Source of the DNA: Trichuris trichiura | Taxonomy: Eukaryota; Nematoda; Enoplea; Trichinellida; Trichuridae | Length of the DNA stretch: 64,000 bases | Assembly (NCBI GenBank): GCA_037903355.1 | Contig: JBAJFE010000023.1 | Location: forward strand, 124,001-188,000 | Direction: 5' to 3' | Shown: positions 46,021 through 57,568 of the stretch, in pieces | Position numbering within the stretch: position 1 is the first letter of the stretch | Layout: every line of letters starts with the position of its first letter | Made by a program: the position numbers and the translations under genes | Notes under the pieces: generated by a model | Databases searched by the model: none | What the model was told of the DNA's origin: nothing | What the model saw: only the letters and a program-made list of their open reading frames with translations

Positions 46021-47493
46021 ACATTTCCTTACTAATTGCAAAATCAGGAAAGCCACATAACACTGGGGAAAAACTGTTGCTTACCGTGATTAGCAAAGTT
46101 ATCCAGACTGTACTGCATGTGTCACCACTGAAATAATTAGAAGGATACCTCCGAGTGATGAAACGGTGCAAAGAAGGATTGACGAAATGATCAACGACGT
46201 AGAACGCACTTTATGTGACTTCTTGAAAGCAACGCATGTTTCGTTGCAGCTTGATGAATCGATCTTACCTAAAAATAAAAGCACTATTATTAGGTTATGT
46301 CGGATTCGTAAAGAATGAATCCTGATGCAGGAACTGCTCTTTGCCACACATTTGGAGACAGATACCAAAGAAGAGACCATATTCCTTGCTGTAGAAAAGT
46401 TTTTCAAGGATAACAACATCCCTATGGTGAACATAGTTGCTGTGGCAACCGATGGAACACTGTCGATGCTGGACTGCTACCGCGGTTTTCTCCTACATTT
46501 GTAGCAGCTCGTTACTGACCTTTGGCGATTCGTTACATCATTCGCCGACAGCATTTAGCCGCAAGACGCCCGACCAAATTATTAAACTGATCACTCCAAG
46601 TTGTTATTACATCGGTTAATACCATCAGAAGTAAATCGCTGAATGAGAGATTATTCAGACAGCTTCGTGAACATAATGATGAAGATTTCAATCGCCTGTT
46701 ACTTCACACTGAAGTTCGCTGCTTGTCAAAGGATGCTTGTTTTACTCAGCTCTACAGCCTCTTTGACACAGTTCTAGAACTTTTGTAGTCTGTCAACCCT
46801 TCTCTGCAAGAAAATTTAAAGAAAAGCAAGAAAGACGTCGCGTATCTGGCGGACTTACATTACAAACTCAATGCAATGAACTTGCATCTGCAAGGCGGTA
46901 AATCAAAACTTGATTAAAACGGAAGGAGTTATATCTGCTTTCGTTGCGAAATTGCCAATTTTCAAAGTAAGCTTGGGGGCCAGTGAGTTCTATCAGTTAC
47001 CCTTTCTAGGTGCACTGAAGGAGGAAAAAGACCTCGCTGAACATGAAGTTGAAGTCAACACTTGAAAACGCTGCACTTTGACTTCACGGAACGGTAAAGT
47101 GGTATCCTTAACTTGAAAATTCCACAGTGGGCAATAGAGCCTATGTCCAACGTCGGCGAAACGGAGATGGAATTGCAGTAAGAACTGATAGAACTGTAAA
47201 GCAATGAAGAGCTGAAAGTGAAATGGAAAAGTGGATATCAACAGTTTTGGCTACAGAGCGAAATAAGGGAACTGTATCCGCTGTTATGGACTGCTGTAGA
47301 AAACTTCCTTATTGCGTTTCCATCGTCTTATCTATCAGAATGCGGATTCAGCGCGGCTAGAGAGCTGCTGACTAGCAAGAGAAGTTGGCTGGATATAGTG
47401 AATCGAGGCGAATTTAGACTGATGATGACAAAGATGCAGCCAAATATAGACAACTTGCTCGCCCTGCATCAAGCACATCCATCATCACATTGA
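46021..47493 (+). pseudogene. hAT (ZBED5/FAM200-like) transposase, central and C-terminal part
   Basis: Continues the frame broken at 43,800. LLIAKSGKPHNTGEKL, RRIDEMINDVE, VSLQLDESILPKNKS (the catalytic LDES), QELLFATHLETDTKEETIF, VAVATDGT and LLHTEVRCLSK follow in the family order. The C-terminal dimerisation region is intact at the end: FPSSYLSECGFSAARELLTSKRSWL and RLMMTKMQPNID, ending at 47,493. Several stops and frameshifts (for example near 46,130, 46,310, 46,500, 46,785 and 46,915) make it non-functional. Confidence 0.85.
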
Positions 47494-50104
47494 GTACTGT
47501 CCATTCATGTGCAGTCGCAAACTTCCGTTACAGTTTCTTTTGCATCTTTTCGCTTTAGCGTTTTCACTTCAATCTGGTTCGTTCTCACTACAATTCTATT
47601 TGGTGCGGGTAAAAAAAACAAATTGACGCACATTGATTGTTTTTTCGGGAAAAGCCAATGAATGCTTCTTGCTTATGTGACTTCATGTTCTGGAAAATGT
47701 GAAAGGAAATAATGAAAGGTAAGCAGAAGTTTTCCAATGGCTATATGGTTGATGGAAAAGCAGGAGTGGTATAGTATGCCTTTCACGTGACGAGGAGTAG
47801 AAGTATTTTCTGCAAATTTTCTCACGAGTAGTGGGATTGCAAAAATTTTCCCGCCTGAGGCAACGGAGCGAAAAGTTTGAGAACCTAATAACATCCCGTC
47901 TACGCCACGTCCTACCTTCCAGCGAATAAGCGGGCCCATAGTTGACCAGTCATAACAGAGGGGGCTCAAGCGTTCGGAAACGTCCACAGGGGGCGATGGA
48001 GCGAAAAACGTTCATTACCTATCGTCTAAAGAAGGCAAATTGCCTGTGGGGAACTGAATACGATCGACAAGTCAAGAAGCTCAGTTATCGTAAGAACAAT
48101 TGGAGTTCAAGTTCAAACTCCGAAAAGAGCAAAACTCTTAGCCAATTAAGACTCTATACTATCCTACCGCTACTGTACAACTACGAAGCGTTGATAGAAC
48201 AAACAAGGAAAGCAGCATAATTTCCAAATGCCTACCAAAAGTGATACGATGTAGTGAGAGGTCGTTTCCAAAAGCTTTTCGGCATTTAAGTCCATTGCAC
48301 ACTTGTAAAATTTGACAAAATTGTTCACGTTCAAGGTGGAGATGAGCAGACGTTCGCATCTACGAGAATTAAACGTTTTTGAACTGTACTTAAAATGGAA
48401 TTTAAATTTTCTTGAAAGAAAAAAGGAACCTTTGAATCAGTTGGTGCAGCTTGAAACGCTTTGCTGCGTGCATGAGATCAAGTATCACCCAATCGCCGAG
48501 TTTAACGTCAACTTCATCCGTGTACACCCATTTTAGCAACGTATGACCAGTGTCGTAAGGGAGACCTTAAAATTGGATTACAACAATCGATTTGGATTCT
48601 ACGGTTGTCTGTACACACCTTCGAACTCCAACGTGGACACTTTGGCTAGATTGTTTACGTTCCAACAGTCGGAACGCGCAACAAAAACGAATCTACGGCA
48701 CGGGACCTTTCGACCATCCAAAATGACGGTCAAATAGCTAAGAAAACTTATTCGCAAAACGGAATTGAATGAGAAAAATTTGTTGCCTTAATTTTTCGCT
48801 TTCAAACAACTCTTTGGCCGTGGAAACAAGACGACGAGCAAAAGTCGCTTCGGTTGATTCGCTTCAAAGAGCAGTGGTCGTTTGGGCAATCTCGGCAGAT
48901 TTATGATCGCAGGCAAATAATTTCGACTGGACATTGAAGTATTCGTCCGTCAGCGAGTTAAAAGACTTGTCCATTTGCACAGAATGTTAGCTTTGGAAAA
49001 AATTCCCGCTAAACATTAACCTTACTTATGCAACGCGTCAAAGTAACGACGCAAGCGAGCTTATCGCCGCGTTTCCGACAGACTAAAACTCGGCACTAGA
49101 AGGACAATCTGAAAACATTTACCAAATGACGGAAAGCAACCATAGGACGACATACAAATGGCGCAAACCAAGAAGTTCGTAAGACGAAATGTTTCCCGCA
49201 TAATAAAAGCTAAATGCAAAAATTTTACGGAAACATAAGCAAAAACGCAAACAGCTCACGCGCAAAGCTTCGTTTTCCGCTTGACAAAACTACAGTCGTC
49301 AGTAGAGGATTTTCATGGTCTACTTTTTAAATGTTGTTCCAATGCGCCATATTTCGCGCACTAATGCTCACTATGGTCTGTCAAACCTGGGCGGGATACT
49401 TTGCAAAAAAAGAAACACTTGCTGTAAAAAAAAATAAAAGAAAAAAATTTTGCTTACAACTGGGAGCGGATCGTCAATTTTTCGGCCACCCCTTTTCCAA
49501 CGGCATCTTATTCGTTTCCCAGTGCACTGAAAAAAAGCAAAAATGTAGGATACTTCGAAAAATCGTCGTTTCTTGACAAACTGCTCTCCGTTTATTCGCG
49601 AAGCTTTCAGGGTCTTCCAAACACCACTTTAAGCTTTCCGCATTTGACAACGCACCAAACTCGTTTGCTGAGCATGTTTTCTCCCTCAAAAGGGCACGTA
49701 AAGCTGCTGACGTCGGCGCAAATCGAAGAGGAGCGAAATGTTCAATAACAGCTATTCCTTTGGCGGGAACATGAATTCTTCCAAAAACTTTACTCTTCCT
49801 TTCCTTTTACCCAAACAAACATTTACATCTCGCTTGCAGAAAACAAAAATGCTGAAATATACGAACAACGTTTAGCGTATTGAGTTTGGCAGACGCCGAC
49901 ACGATTTTAACAATCACGTACGAAGTAAATAAAAAATGCTGCAAAACGTCCCCCTTTTCCTATTGAAAGTTTGACAGTCGTTCCGTAATTAATGGCACTT
50001 TTCTCCGACTGCGAAGAACTCGGGATAAATGCGCCAATTTTCGACCCCCCAAGTACCGTAACCCATGCTACTTGAAAACCAATAATTCTTCTACTCAACT
50101 TCAA
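47494..50104. other. Region without a supported gene
   Basis: Past the hAT stop there should be a terminal inverted repeat, but I could not match one to a 5' partner. The frames at 47,942-48,220, 48,312-48,536 and 48,543-48,737 are open yet unrecognised. Some begin at non-ATG codons and they share no domain. The rest is AT-rich. Confidence 0.45.
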
Positions 50105-51199
50105 GACCTCTGTAAACCTTTCAAGCGTTGGATGCGTTCTGAGCTACGCAATTCCCACTCACAAAACTTTGTTAGCCATTTTGTTGTTATTCGTAGACTA
50201 CGTACATTTTCCTGCTGCGCGGGTCGCTTCTGTAAATAATTACGTCTCTAGGCTACTTAGCCAAGTGCGCTCCTCCACACTTAACGTTTTTCAAAAAGTT
50301 ATTCTCTCAGCAAAGTTACTAACATTCCCAATTTCGCTGATCGGCATATTTATGGCACCTTCTGACGTGAAACGTCTACTCACGCCATTGACTTGGTGCT
50401 ACGACGACCCTAAAATTTCAAACTTTCGTGCATTTTGATCAGGAAGCGCACCCCACTCTACCACACAGACTCAACAGAACAAACGCAGAGATTTTCAGGT
50501 ACAAATAATACAGTATGAACAAGCGTAGAAAACGTAACGTACTTGAGCATTCATTAAAACCAATCATTTTCCCAAAACCATTTACCTAAATAAACTATCG
50601 TTAAACTATTCAATTAGTTTTTATGGATTTCTATCATTTCGCCCAGCTCAGAACTACAGTACATCTTCATTCCGCTACTGCTAAATGGCGCTTAGTAATT
50701 TTGTCCACAGTCCTACGGCTAATTTCGTCCTCATTTAAGCTTAAAATTTTAAACATTTATCCTTAAGGAGTTAGTTTCATTGAACGGTAATCGTCGCTCC
50801 AAATGCATGCCCATTACCAACGTTGCCTAAGAAAACAAAAATGCTGCGCAGCTTCCAATATATTGAACGACGCGCAATTCTTTACCGTATTTCTGAGCAG
50901 ACTTACTCGATCGAGCGAAATGTCTTAGTGCGCGCAAGTCATTTCGATCGAGCTCCACCGAAAGCAACAGTTCGGCATTAAAAATAAAAAACGTAATGGA
51001 ACTTCCAAAACTCAACTCAATACGTATTGCAGTCAGCTGTAAGCCAGAAGCTTCCAACTGTCGTTTCAATAAATCACATGTTAAGTTCGTTATATACAAA
51101 ACACAATTTCTACACGCACACAAAACGACGCCGCGCGAAAGCAGTTTAAAATACATGTATTTGTAAACTTCGTGAGGACGATTTTACAATAGTGAAAAC

Positions 51200-51276
51200 T
51201 GGAGACAATTCTGTAAATGATATGCAGGTAGCGCCTGCACACTCTTTATGCGCTCAACCACTATATAAGGCTGCTA
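51200..51276 (+). promoter_or_regulatory. Conserved TATA-containing promoter block, copy A
   Basis: ACTGGAGACAATTCTGTAAA leads into GCAGGTAGCGCCTGC (a small palindrome) and a TATATAAG box at 51,262-51,269. The block is almost identical at 53,697-53,772 in unit B, while the sequence just after it differs strongly. Confidence 0.6.
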
Positions 51277-51351
51277 ACACAGTTCAGGCAGTCACTTGGT
51301 AGTTGTTGGCAGTTGGCAAGGACATTTATCGACGTGATTTTTTATACGCTA

Positions 51352-51567
51352 ATGCTGACCAGCCTTTATGCCATCCTGGCATGGCTCGAAAAAAGCGTTA
51401 GTATAGCAGAGCCAACCACAGCTGGGGACATTGCTCCCCAGCTGTCGCCCCCTACATGCGACGCTGGGCGACCATGAGCCAGCCCTGAAGAAGCTCCCGT
51501 ATCAGAACAGACGGAGCGAAGGAAATCGACGCACCTCCGCTCTGGGAGGGTAGTTTATTTACGGTAG
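51352..51567 (+). pseudogene. Small ORF of array unit A, split by an in-frame TGA
   Basis: The ATG lies 83 bp after the TATA box. The peptide opens with a hydrophobic stretch (MLTSLYAILAWLE) and continues IAEPTTAGDIAPQLSPP to a TGA at 51,475-51,477. The same frame then stays open for 29 codons, ending LRSGRVVYLR. The unit B ORF shows the same landmarks in the same order (AEPSTAEVDIG, SPP, LCSGRVV), so the frame was probably once continuous here or is read through. An AATAAA follows at 51,573. Function unknown. Confidence 0.45.
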
Positions 51568-51572
51568 ATTAA

Positions 51573-51578
51573 AATAAA
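51573..51578 (+). terminator. Poly(A) signal after the unit A ORF
   Basis: AATAAA directly downstream of the ORF; another is near 51,611. Confidence 0.45.
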
Positions 51579-53696
51579 AATTTCTTCGTTTTCTGTTTTT
51601 TTGATTTTAATAAATGGATTTATAATAAAAAGTTTCAATATTCCGACTTCGTTGTTGTTCGCATGCGGCTTTCTTGCTCTGCTAAGCTATGAGCTATGCG
51701 CGGCAACTAGTTGACCGATCATAAAGCAGCAAGTGATGAGCGCCTACACGCAACGCTATGCTCAGGTTGGAAGACAATGTTACGAGTTCAGCTTGAAAGC
51801 TGTGTACGACCGCTGTCTGTCCTTCTATCAATACGGGCAAGTGCGTAGTTGAATAACTTGTTTTGATTCTCTCTGTAATCACTTTACAGCTTTAACGTAG
51901 TGATCTGCCCCCAACAAATGCAAGAACAGTGTCTGATCGATCAAGTCGAATTTCGATGAAAAACGTATCCCTTTCAGGCGAACCTTTCGCACATTCAACG
52001 CAACAGTGGGATGAAAAATACGTTGGCAGCAGCTTACCTGCTCCTGACCGTTAAACCTCAGTGCCTTTCGTGGTTAATACATTTTCCAAGCGGGATGCAA
52101 CTTGATTTCTTTATACCAACAATACTTCTCACAGAAAAAGAGACATAAAATGACTTTTGAAACTCAGCTTTCCTCTGCAGTCGGCTTTGCGGATTGGATA
52201 GTCTACGCTCCCTATTCTTTATTTGGGGTATGAAAAAAAGGTTTCTCGATTATGCCCCCTCATGCGCGTAAAACACGCTCGATCAGATAATAAGTCAAGG
52301 TAAAAACAGAATTAAGTAAGTCAGCTTTTTAGGTATGGAATCGTACGGTCCTGGCGAAAAGCTTAGGCAAACTCGTGTACGAGCTGTCTCAGGGACAGAG
52401 CCCTAAACAGGAGCCTTCAACGTTTAAACGCTAAGCGGAAGCAACCGTAGTTTTAATTTGCTACTCGATAGTTATGTTTTTCTATTAGTACGTCTGTCTG
52501 CATCAAAACGTGAAGCTTAAACTCCAAGACAAAGACGGCAAAGGCCAACAGGCCAAACCTGTGAATCAGAAGATCCACTATGAAACCAATGTTCCTTGAA
52601 ATTCAATAAGACTTCTACTCCTTTTGAAGACCTCCTTAAACCTATCAAGCATTCGAGGCGTTCTAAACCACGCAATTTCCATTCAAAAAACTCTGTTACC
52701 CGTACTATTCGTATCCGTAGACTACGCACCATTTTGTCGCTGTGTCGGTCATTTCTGCCAATAATTTTTTCTAAGCTGCTTACCAAAAGGCGTTATTACA
52801 GATTTAACATTTTTAAAAAAATTATTGTCTCAGTGAAATTGCGAAGTTTCCCAATTTCGTTGCTCGAGAAAATTATGGTTCCTTTCTGTGTTTCAGGTCT
52901 ACTCGCGCCATTGAATTGCAGCTACAACCACTGCAAACTTTCAAAGTTTCGTATGTTTTGATCAGGATGCGTAGACCGCTTTACTAGAGATTCATCAAAA
53001 CACAACTTAAGGGTCTTCAGGTACATATAATACAGTATGAAGAAGCAGAGAAGTCGTAACATACTTGAACACGTATTAGAACCAATCATTTCCCCGACCG
53101 ATTTACCTAATCGAACTACCGTTAAACTATTCTATAATTTTTTGTGAATTTCTTTCATTTTCCTTGGTTAACAACTACAGTAAACCTTGGCTCTATTACT
53201 GCTAATTGACGCTTAGTAATTTTATCCACAGTCCTATGGATAATTTAATTCTAATTTAGCCTTGAAATGTTAAACATTCATGCCGAAGCAAGTAGTTTCA
53301 TTAATTGGCAAGCGTCCCTCAAAATGCATACACTGCCAATGCTGCCTAAGAAAATGAAAAATGATACGTGGCTTCAAAAATTCTGAATGTTGCTCAAAAC
53401 AATACCGTATTTTTTAATACATTTGCTCATAGTTGCGCGCAAGTCATTTCGATCGGGCTGCAACGGCAGCAGCACTTCGGCATTAAAAAGAAAAATGTAA
53501 CGCAATTTTTAAAAATCAGTTCGATACGTATGGCAGGCATTTGCAAGCGGAAAGCTTGAACTGTCATTTCAATAAATCGCATCTTTTGTTCTTTATATAT
53601 AAAAACTAATTTCTACACGCTTGCGGGATGACGGCGAGCAAAAGCAGTTTAAAATATTTGTAAAATTTGGGCGGATGATTCTAAAGTAGTCAAAAC

Positions 53697-53772
53697 TGGA
53701 GACAATTCTGTAAATGATATGCAGGTAGAGCCTGCACACTCTTTATGTACTGAATCACTATATAAGGCTGCT
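53697..53772 (+). promoter_or_regulatory. Conserved TATA-containing promoter block, copy B
   Basis: Same layout as copy A: GCAGGTAGAGCCTGC, CTTTATG, then TATATAAG at 53,759-53,766. Confidence 0.6.
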
Positions 53773-53814
53773 CACCATACTGTAGATCATTATTCTACAG
53801 ATTAAGCTTATCAG

Positions 53815-54129
53815 ACGGTTGTTTTAGCACTCATCCTTTTTATAATTGCTGAGTGCATTATAAGGGCGCTTGATAGGCGCATTAGGAATGCGCAAGCAGC
53901 GCCAGAAGAGGCGCTGGGTCTCTTGGCTGCAGCAGCAGCTGAACCATCCACTGCTGAGGTGGACATTGGGCGGCTAGAAACGTCGCCGCCCATTAGCATG
54001 TCGTCAGCGGATCCGCCGCCGACGACAAATAGCCGAAGGAGACGGCCTGCAAAGGCAAGGCCGTTACAGCAGGTCGTTAAAAGCTATAACCTCTGCTCGG
54101 GGAGAGTTGTTTCTCATATGGAGTATTAA
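53815..54129 (+). CDS. Small ORF of array unit B, hydrophobic N-terminus, Arg-rich tail
   Basis: A frame of 105 codons whose first codon after the preceding stop region is ACG, where an ATG would be expected. It is followed by a signal-like segment (VVLALILFIIAECII), an Ala/Glu/Pro-rich middle (AAAAAEPSTAEVDIGRLE), an Arg run (NSRRRRPAKARP) and SYNLCSGRVVSHMEY. AEPSTA, SPP and the L-x-SGRVV tail are shared with unit A, whereas the flanking promoter is far more conserved than the ORF. It may have lost its start or use a non-AUG codon. Alternatives are a retroelement polyprotein tail or chance. AATAAA follows at 54,183. No family recognised. Confidence 0.4.
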   Translation, partial: TVVLALILFIIAECIIRALDRRIRNAQAAPEEALGLLAAAAAEPSTAEVDIGRLETSPPISMSSADPPPTTNSRRRRPAKARPLQQVVKSYNLCSGRVVSHMEY

Positions 54130-54182
54130 ATCAGAAATTTTTCATTTTTGTTCTTGTCGATGATTTGAATAAGCGTACATCC

Positions 54183-54188
54183 AATAAA
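54183..54188 (+). terminator. Poly(A) signal after the unit B ORF
   Basis: AATAAA within a segment (CATCCAATAAAAATTTTTCA) that is repeated in unit D. Confidence 0.45.
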
Positions 54189-54199
54189 AATTTTTCATA

Positions 54200-56358
54200 T
54201 TACGAATTCATTCTTGCTGTCATGCGGCTTTGTTGGTCTGCTAAGCTATGAGCTATGCGCGGCAACTAGTTGAGCGACCATTAGCGAGTAAGTGCTCAGC
54301 GGCTACAGGCAATGCTATGGTCAGGTTGGAAGACAATGTTACGAGTTCAGCTTGAAAGCTGTGTACGACCGCTGTCTGTCCTTCTATCAATACGGGCAAG
54401 TGCGTAGTTGAATAACTTGTTTTGATTCTCTCTGTAATCACTTTACAGCTTTAACGTAGTGATCTGCCCCCAACAAATGCAAGAACAGTGTCTGATCGAT
54501 CAAGTCGAATTTCGATGAAAAACGTATCCCTTTCAGGCGAACCTTTCGCACATTCAACGCAACAGTGGGATGAAAAATACGTTGGCAGCAGCTTACCTGC
54601 TCCTGACCGTTAAACCTCAGTGCCTTTCGTGGTTAATACGTTTTCCAAGCGGGATGCGACTTGATTTCTTTATACCAACAATACTTCTCACAGAAAAAAG
54701 AGACATAAAATGACTTTTGAAACTCAGCTTTCCTCTGCAGTCAGCTTTGCGGATTGGTTTGCCTACGCTCCCTATTCTTTATTTGGGGTATGAAAAGAAG
54801 GTTTCTCGATTATGCCCCCTCATGCGCATAAAACACGCTCGATCAGATAATAAGTCAAGGTAAAAACAGAATTAAGTAAGTCAGCTTTTTAGGTATGGAA
54901 TCATACGGTCCTGGCAAAAAGCTTAGGCAAACTTGTGTACGAGCTGTCTCCGGGACAGAGCCCTAAACGGGAGCCTTCAACGTTTAAACGCTAAGCGGAA
55001 GCAACCGTAGTTTTAATATGCTACTCGATAGTTATGTTTTTCTATCAGTACGTCTGTCTGCATCAAAACGTGAAGCTTAAAGTCCAAGACAAAGACGGCA
55101 AAGGCCAACAGGCCAAACCTGTGAATCAGAAGATCTACTATGAAACCAATGTTCCTTGAAATTCAATAAGACTTCTACTCCTTTTGAAGACCTCCGTAAA
55201 CCTATCAAGCATTCGAGGCGTTCTAAACTACGCAATTTCCATTCAAAAAACTCTGTTACCCGCACTATTCGTATCCGTAGACTATGCATCATTTTGTCGC
55301 TGTGTCGGTGGTTTCTGCCAATAATTCTTTCTAAGCTGCTTACCAAAAGGCGTTATTACAGATTTAACATTTTTAAAAAAATTATTGTCTCAGTGAAATT
55401 GCGAAGTTTCCTAATTTCGTTGCTCGAGAAAATTATGGTTCCTTTCTGTGTTTCAGGTCTACTCGCGCCATTGAATTGCAGCTACAACCACTGCAAACTT
55501 TCAAAGTTTCGTATGTTTTGATCAGGATGCGTAGACCGCTTTACTAGAGATTCATCAGAACACAACTTAAGGGTCTTCAGGTACACATAATACAGTATGA
55601 AGAAGCAGAGAAGTCGTAACATACTTGAACACGTATTAGAACCAATCATTTCCCCGACCGATTTACCTAATCGAACTACCGTTAAACTATTCTATAATTT
55701 TTTGTGAATTTCTATCATTTTCCTTGGTTCACAACTACAGTACACCATGGCTCTATTACTGCTAATTGACGCTTAGTAATTTTATCCACAGTCCTATGGG
55801 TAATTTAATTCTAATTTAGCCTTGAAATGTTAAACATTCATGCCGAAGCAAGTAGTTTCATTAATTGGCAAGCGTCCCTCAAAATGCATACACTGCCAAT
55901 GCTGCCTAAGAAAATGAAAAATGATACGTGGCTTCAAAAATTTTGAATGTTGCTCAAAACAATACCGTATTTTTTAATACATTTGCTCATAGTTGCGCGC
56001 AAGTCATTTCGATCGGGCTGCAAGGGCAGCAGCACTTCGGCATTAAAAAGAAAAATGTAACGCAATTTTTAAAAATCAGTTCGATACGTATGGCAGGCAT
56101 TTGCAAGCGGAAAGCTTGAACTGTCATTTCAATAAATCGCATCTTTTGTTCTTTATATATAAAAACCAATTTCTACACGCTTGCGGGACGACGGCGAGCA
56201 AAAGCAGTTTAAAATATTTGTAAAATTTGGGTGGATGATTCTAAAGTAGTCAAAACTGGAGACAATTCTGTAAATGATATGCAAATTTTTCATTTTTGTT
56301 CTTGTCAGTGATTTGAATAAGCGTGCATCCAATAAAAATTTTTCATATTACGAGTTCG
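54200..56358 (+). repeat. Tandem array, unit C (about 2,158 bp)
   Basis: Near-identical to the first 2.1 kb of unit B. It lacks the promoter block and small ORF: after AATGATATGC at about 56,282 it jumps straight to AAATTTTTCATTTTTGTTCT, which in B follows the ORF. Confidence 0.85.
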
Positions 56359-57257
56359 TTCTTGCTCTCATGCGGCTTTGTTGCTCTGCTAAGCTATGAG
56401 CTATGCGCGGCAACTAGTTGAGCGACCATTAGCGAGTAAGTGCTCAGCGGCTACAGGCAATGCTATGGTCAGGTTGGAAGACAATGTTACGAGCTCACTT
56501 TGAAAACTGTGTAGGACCGCTGTCCGTCCTTCTGTCAATACCGGCAAGTGCGTGGTTGAATAATTTGTTTTTGATTCTCTTTGCAGTCACTTTAGCGGTT
56601 TAACGTAGTGATCCGCCCCTCAACAGATGCAAGAACAGCGTATGATTGATCAAGTTGAATTTCAAATAAAAACATACACGTTTCCGGTGAACTTTCTGCC
56701 TATTCAATGCAACAGTCAGTTGAAAAATACGTTGGCGGTGATTTGACTCAGCCGGTCCATTAGATCTCAGTGCCTTACTTGATTAACGCATTTTCTGAGC
56801 GGGATGAGACTTGATTTGTTTGCAGCAACATTGTTATTCACAGAAGAAAGGGGAAAAGACTGACGTTTCAAACATCACTTTCCCCAACAGTGCTCTTTCC
56901 TGATAGGTTTGTCTATGCTCAGTATTCCTTATTTCGGGTATGAGAAAGAAATGGTCCGCTTATGCCAACGCTTGCGCGAAAAACATGCTCGATCAGACAG
57001 TATGTCAAAGTAAACACAGAATGAAATAAGTCTCCTTTTTAGGTGTGGAATCATACGGTCTTCATGAAAAGCCTCAATAAGCTAATGTACGCGCTGTCTT
57101 CCGACTGAAGCCCCAAAAGGGAGCCTTTAATGGTCAGATGCTCACTGGAGGCAATGGAAGCTTCATGCTGCTATTCGATGGTTATGGTTTTTAAGTCAGT
57201 ACTTCTCTCTGCGACAAAAAGTTGAGCTTAAACTCAAAGTCAAAAACAGCAAGGCTC
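56359..57257 (+). repeat. Tandem array, unit D (diverged, 3'-incomplete)
   Basis: Follows unit C in register for about 850 bp, with identity dropping after the first 130 bp. It fades near 57,257, at the position equivalent to 55,110 in unit C. Confidence 0.75.
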
Positions 57258-57397
57258 ACTCATTTTTCGTACGAAAGTTTATTCGTCAGCGTTGCTCAGC
57301 AGTTGAAACTGTGACAGAGACAGAAAACCACAATGAAAACTGATTTTTGTTGGTCAATTTTTAGTTTTTTTCAGGCTTGATCAATTCCACGGTTTAC

Positions 57398-57568
57398 TGT
57401 CATACTGTAGGTTTGCTGGTCGTCCGTTCTGCCTTTCCCAAAGGTTAAGCCAAAGTATTAGTTTTATACTTCGGCTTCAGCTTAAGAGTAGACAGAGTAT
57501 AATGATTTGAATGCTTTCCAGTAAAAGCAGAGCAGAATGGTTGCATTCTTATAAGGAACGAACCTGCA
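57398..57568 (+). repeat. Dispersed hairpin repeat, copy 4
   Basis: Starts GTCATACTGTAGGTTTGC, has a TTAAGCC...GGCTTCAGCTTAA centre, and ends in AAGGAACGAACCTGC. Confidence 0.6.

Larger units (their letters stand above)
50105..51640 (+). repeat. Tandem array, unit A (diverged, 5'-incomplete)
   Basis: Aligns with the second part of units B and C from about 52,620 onward, at an estimated 70-80 percent identity by eye. It ends with the promoter-like block and small gene described at 51,200-51,640. The first roughly 950 bp of a full unit are missing or too diverged to see. Confidence 0.7.
51641..54199 (+). repeat. Tandem array, unit B (about 2,559 bp)
   Basis: The landmark GCTAAGCTATGAGCTATGCG is at 51,681 here, at 54,240 in unit C and at 56,398 in unit D. 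B and C are near-identical over about 2.1 kb with scattered point changes. Open frames on both strands (51,694-51,882 minus, 52,517-52,786 minus, 52,596-52,961 plus) change amino acids as often as not between copies and mostly lack suitable starts, so I do not call them genes. Confidence 0.85.

Noticed and set aside
52517..55521. Conserved frames in the tandem array spacers (89 and 121 codons)
   Set aside because: Differences between the two copies mostly change amino acids, the 121-codon frame opens at TTG, and near-identity comes from recent duplication rather than selection.
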